A stretch of DNA of 5,693 nt from Acidimicrobiaceae bacterium (lineage in GTDB: Bacteria > Actinomycetota > Acidimicrobiia > Acidimicrobiales > Acidimicrobiaceae). The notes beneath the pieces are model-generated. The model had not been told where the DNA came from. It saw nothing but the letters and a program-made list of their open reading frames with translations, and made no database searches. The stretch covers positions 1 to 5,693 of the forward strand of contig JABEUO010000190.1 of the NCBI GenBank assembly GCA_013044415.1. The letters run 5' to 3'. The translations under genes were made by a program, and so were the position numbers. Positions 4,546 to 5,693 of the stretch are shown here, in pieces (within the stretch, counting starts at the first letter, position 1; the number at the start of each line of letters is the position of its first letter).

Positions 4546-5544
4546 TTATTGATACTCTACGACATTTGGTTGGGGTGACAATGCCATCACCTGCTGCGGT
4601 GAACCAATCGAAGGATCCTGGTGAAAGAAGAGCTTGAAACCTAGACCGAAATCGGTATAGGACTGCAAAAGTTGGTATGCCTTCACCTTCATCCCCCATG
4701 GACCAAAGCCATCCATGTTGAAGACGATCGCAATGCTAGGCCTTGGTTTCGTGTCCCACTTGTCTATGACCATCGACTGCTTGAATTGATGCACCAAGAG
4801 TAACTTTTGCGGGAGGTTGTTTTGTGCGGTCAGCCCCTCCAGCCACTTCGAAACCTTATTTATCTCCCCTCCCGTAGTGTGACCGATCACCTTTCCTGGC
4901 ACCTGATTGGAGCTGACAGCCCACTCGGGATCTAATGCTAGGGCCACGTCGGGCTGGGATAGGAATGGAGCAAGTGTCTTGGCATCGGCAAGGAAACTGC
5001 CTCGTCCGGGTTGAATATCGAGGATGAGCAGTCCATTATTCGATCGGACAACGGAGAGGTAGTGCTGGATAACGCTATCTGGTATACGCCTGGAATAGGT
5101 TCCATCTCTCCCCGGACTCGCTTGAGCGACATAAGTTATCAGCTCGAATGCTGGCAAAACCTCCTTGCCTAGTTGGAGATAAGTTTGGGAAACCGCAGCT
5201 AAAGATGCCCAGGCTGCCCTGGCCCCGGTCTCTCCAAGCACACCCAAAGTCGGATAACCCGGCAGACCATAAAAGGCAACTATCTGCCGATTCGAAAAGA
5301 GGTTGAGACCCCCACCGGGCTCTTGGATCAAAGTCGTGCTGGTGGTTGACTGTACTTGGATATGGGCGGTTTCCGAGGTGGAACTGCCCTTGGATCTTTT
5401 GTTGACTTCTACGGTTGCCGAAATCGGCAGCCTCTTACCGTTACCGGCCCGGCTCAAAAAAATGAACGGCCCCACCAGTACCAGGACCAGTACTGCCAAA
5501 GTGGCAATGGCACCCTTGCTGCTCCACTTGCTACCTCTAGCCAA
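4546..5544 (-). CDS. Membrane-anchored or secreted protein of unknown function
   Basis: The protein has 332 residues from this start. A basic N-terminus (MARGSKWSSKG) is followed by one hydrophobic segment at about residues 12-31, then a Ser/Thr/Lys linker to about residue 80, and a soluble domain outside the membrane. No lipobox cysteine exists; the protein has no cysteine at all, so it is a signal anchor or a signal peptide substrate. The domain opens with IVAFYGLPGYPTLGVLGE and continues with alternating strands and helices. Acidic residues sit at strand ends: Asp176 in LLILDIQPG, Asp205 and Glu207 in LALDPEW, Glu227 in TTGGEIN, Asp278 in FNMDGFG, and His308 with Asp310 in FFHQDPS. That pattern suggests a TIM-barrel, glycosidase-like fold, but no catalytic activity can be assigned. 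I chose TTG 5544 because AAAGG (5552-5556) lies 7 bases upstream; TTG 5562 would add six residues and has only a weak GAG. A 95-bp inverted repeat lies just upstream. Confidence 0.8.
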   Translation of the reverse strand: MARGSKWSSKGAIATLAVLVLVLVGPFIFLSRAGNGKRLPISATVEVNKRSKGSSTSETAHIQVQSTTSTTLIQEPGGGLNLFSNRQIVAFYGLPGYPTLGVLGETGARAAWASLAAVSQTYLQLGKEVLPAFELITYVAQASPGRDGTYSRRIPDSVIQHYLSVVRSNNGLLILDIQPGRGSFLADAKTLAPFLSQPDVALALDPEWAVSSNQVPGKVIGHTTGGEINKVSKWLEGLTAQNNLPQKLLLVHQFKQSMVIDKWDTKPRPSIAIVFNMDGFGPWGMKVKAYQLLQSYTDFGLGFKLFFHQDPSIGSPQQVMALSPQPNVVEYQ

Positions 5545-5568
5545 GAATGCACCTTTATTCAAACGACT

Positions 5569-5663
5569 CTGATAATAAAACGACCCTGAACTCGTGCCGA
5601 GTATAGGTGGGCATCTCGGTCCGAAAATGAGGATCTCAGGGTCTACTTCACTTTTTTTATCAG
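5569..5663 (-). promoter_or_regulatory. Nested inverted repeat: terminator or leader attenuator
   Basis: The outer arms are CTGATAATAAAA (5569-5580) and TTTTTTTATCAG (5652-5663), with one mismatch in 12. Inside them GACCCTGA (5582-5589) pairs perfectly with TCAGGGTC (5636-5643). In minus-strand RNA this gives an A-rich tract, an 8-bp stem, then GUUUUAUUAU, the hallmark of an intrinsic terminator, but with a 46-base loop. Within the loop CCGAG/CTCGG (5598-5602 with 5615-5619) competes with ACTCG-TGC-CGAGT (5590-5602), so the two inner hairpins exclude each other. It ends 24 bases before the chosen start of the downstream gene. It may end an upstream transcript beyond the window or act as a regulated leader. 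No known riboswitch class was recognised. Confidence 0.55.
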
Positions 5664-5693
5664 CAATCCAAAACCATGGATCATGATACCTAG

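Noticed and set aside
5303..5589. Plus-strand frames antisense to the surface protein 5' end
   Set aside because: They mirror the reverse of the signal segment and Ser/Thr linker; no ribosome binding site or domain was seen.
5569..5663. The nested repeat as a miniature transposon
   Set aside because: The arms resemble terminal repeats but no target duplication flanks them (ACT against CAA), and the A/T tracts are better explained by termination.

Overview
The window looks like a chromosomal segment of a mid-GC Gram-positive bacterium, most likely an actinobacterium. The integrase N-terminus is of a type common in Actinomycetota. The M20 dipeptidase and the b-heme-like membrane protein also resemble actinobacterial families I remember. 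Several genes start with TTG or GTG, and one start looks leaderless. A class such as Acidimicrobiia would fit the moderate GC, but that is a guess.

Left end (1-823): a tRNA-Lys(TTT) on the minus strand is followed, in the same direction, by the 5' part of a tyrosine integrase gene. That gene stops before any catalytic residue, so this is probably the scar of an element once inserted at the tRNA 3' end. A short tandem direct repeat lies between the two.

Middle left (991-2303, plus strand): a possible 63-residue acidic coiled-coil protein, a MoaD sulfur-carrier protein ending in Gly-Gly, and a five-helix membrane protein with intramembrane histidines suggesting b-type heme. MoaD supplies sulfur for molybdopterin, and b-heme membrane subunits often serve molybdoenzymes. 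A functional link between the two is plausible but inferred.

Middle right (2441-4297): an intact M20 metallodipeptidase on the minus strand is divergent from a 78-residue, Ser/Asn/Lys-rich, probably disordered protein on the plus strand. The 207-bp divergent spacer holds several dyads, including two tandem TTTCCGAAA boxes one helical turn apart. A 14-bp sequence occurs on both sides of the dipeptidase gene.

Right end (4546-5693, minus strand): a membrane-anchored or secreted protein of about 332 residues with an unassigned extracellular domain. Its upstream region contains a 95-bp nested inverted repeat with an A-tract, a stem, a T-rich tract and two mutually exclusive inner hairpins. It could be a terminator of an upstream gene or a leader attenuator, and it is the best candidate here for an undescribed regulatory element.

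No stretch longer than 300 bases lacks a gene. No CRISPR array, insertion sequence or rRNA was seen.
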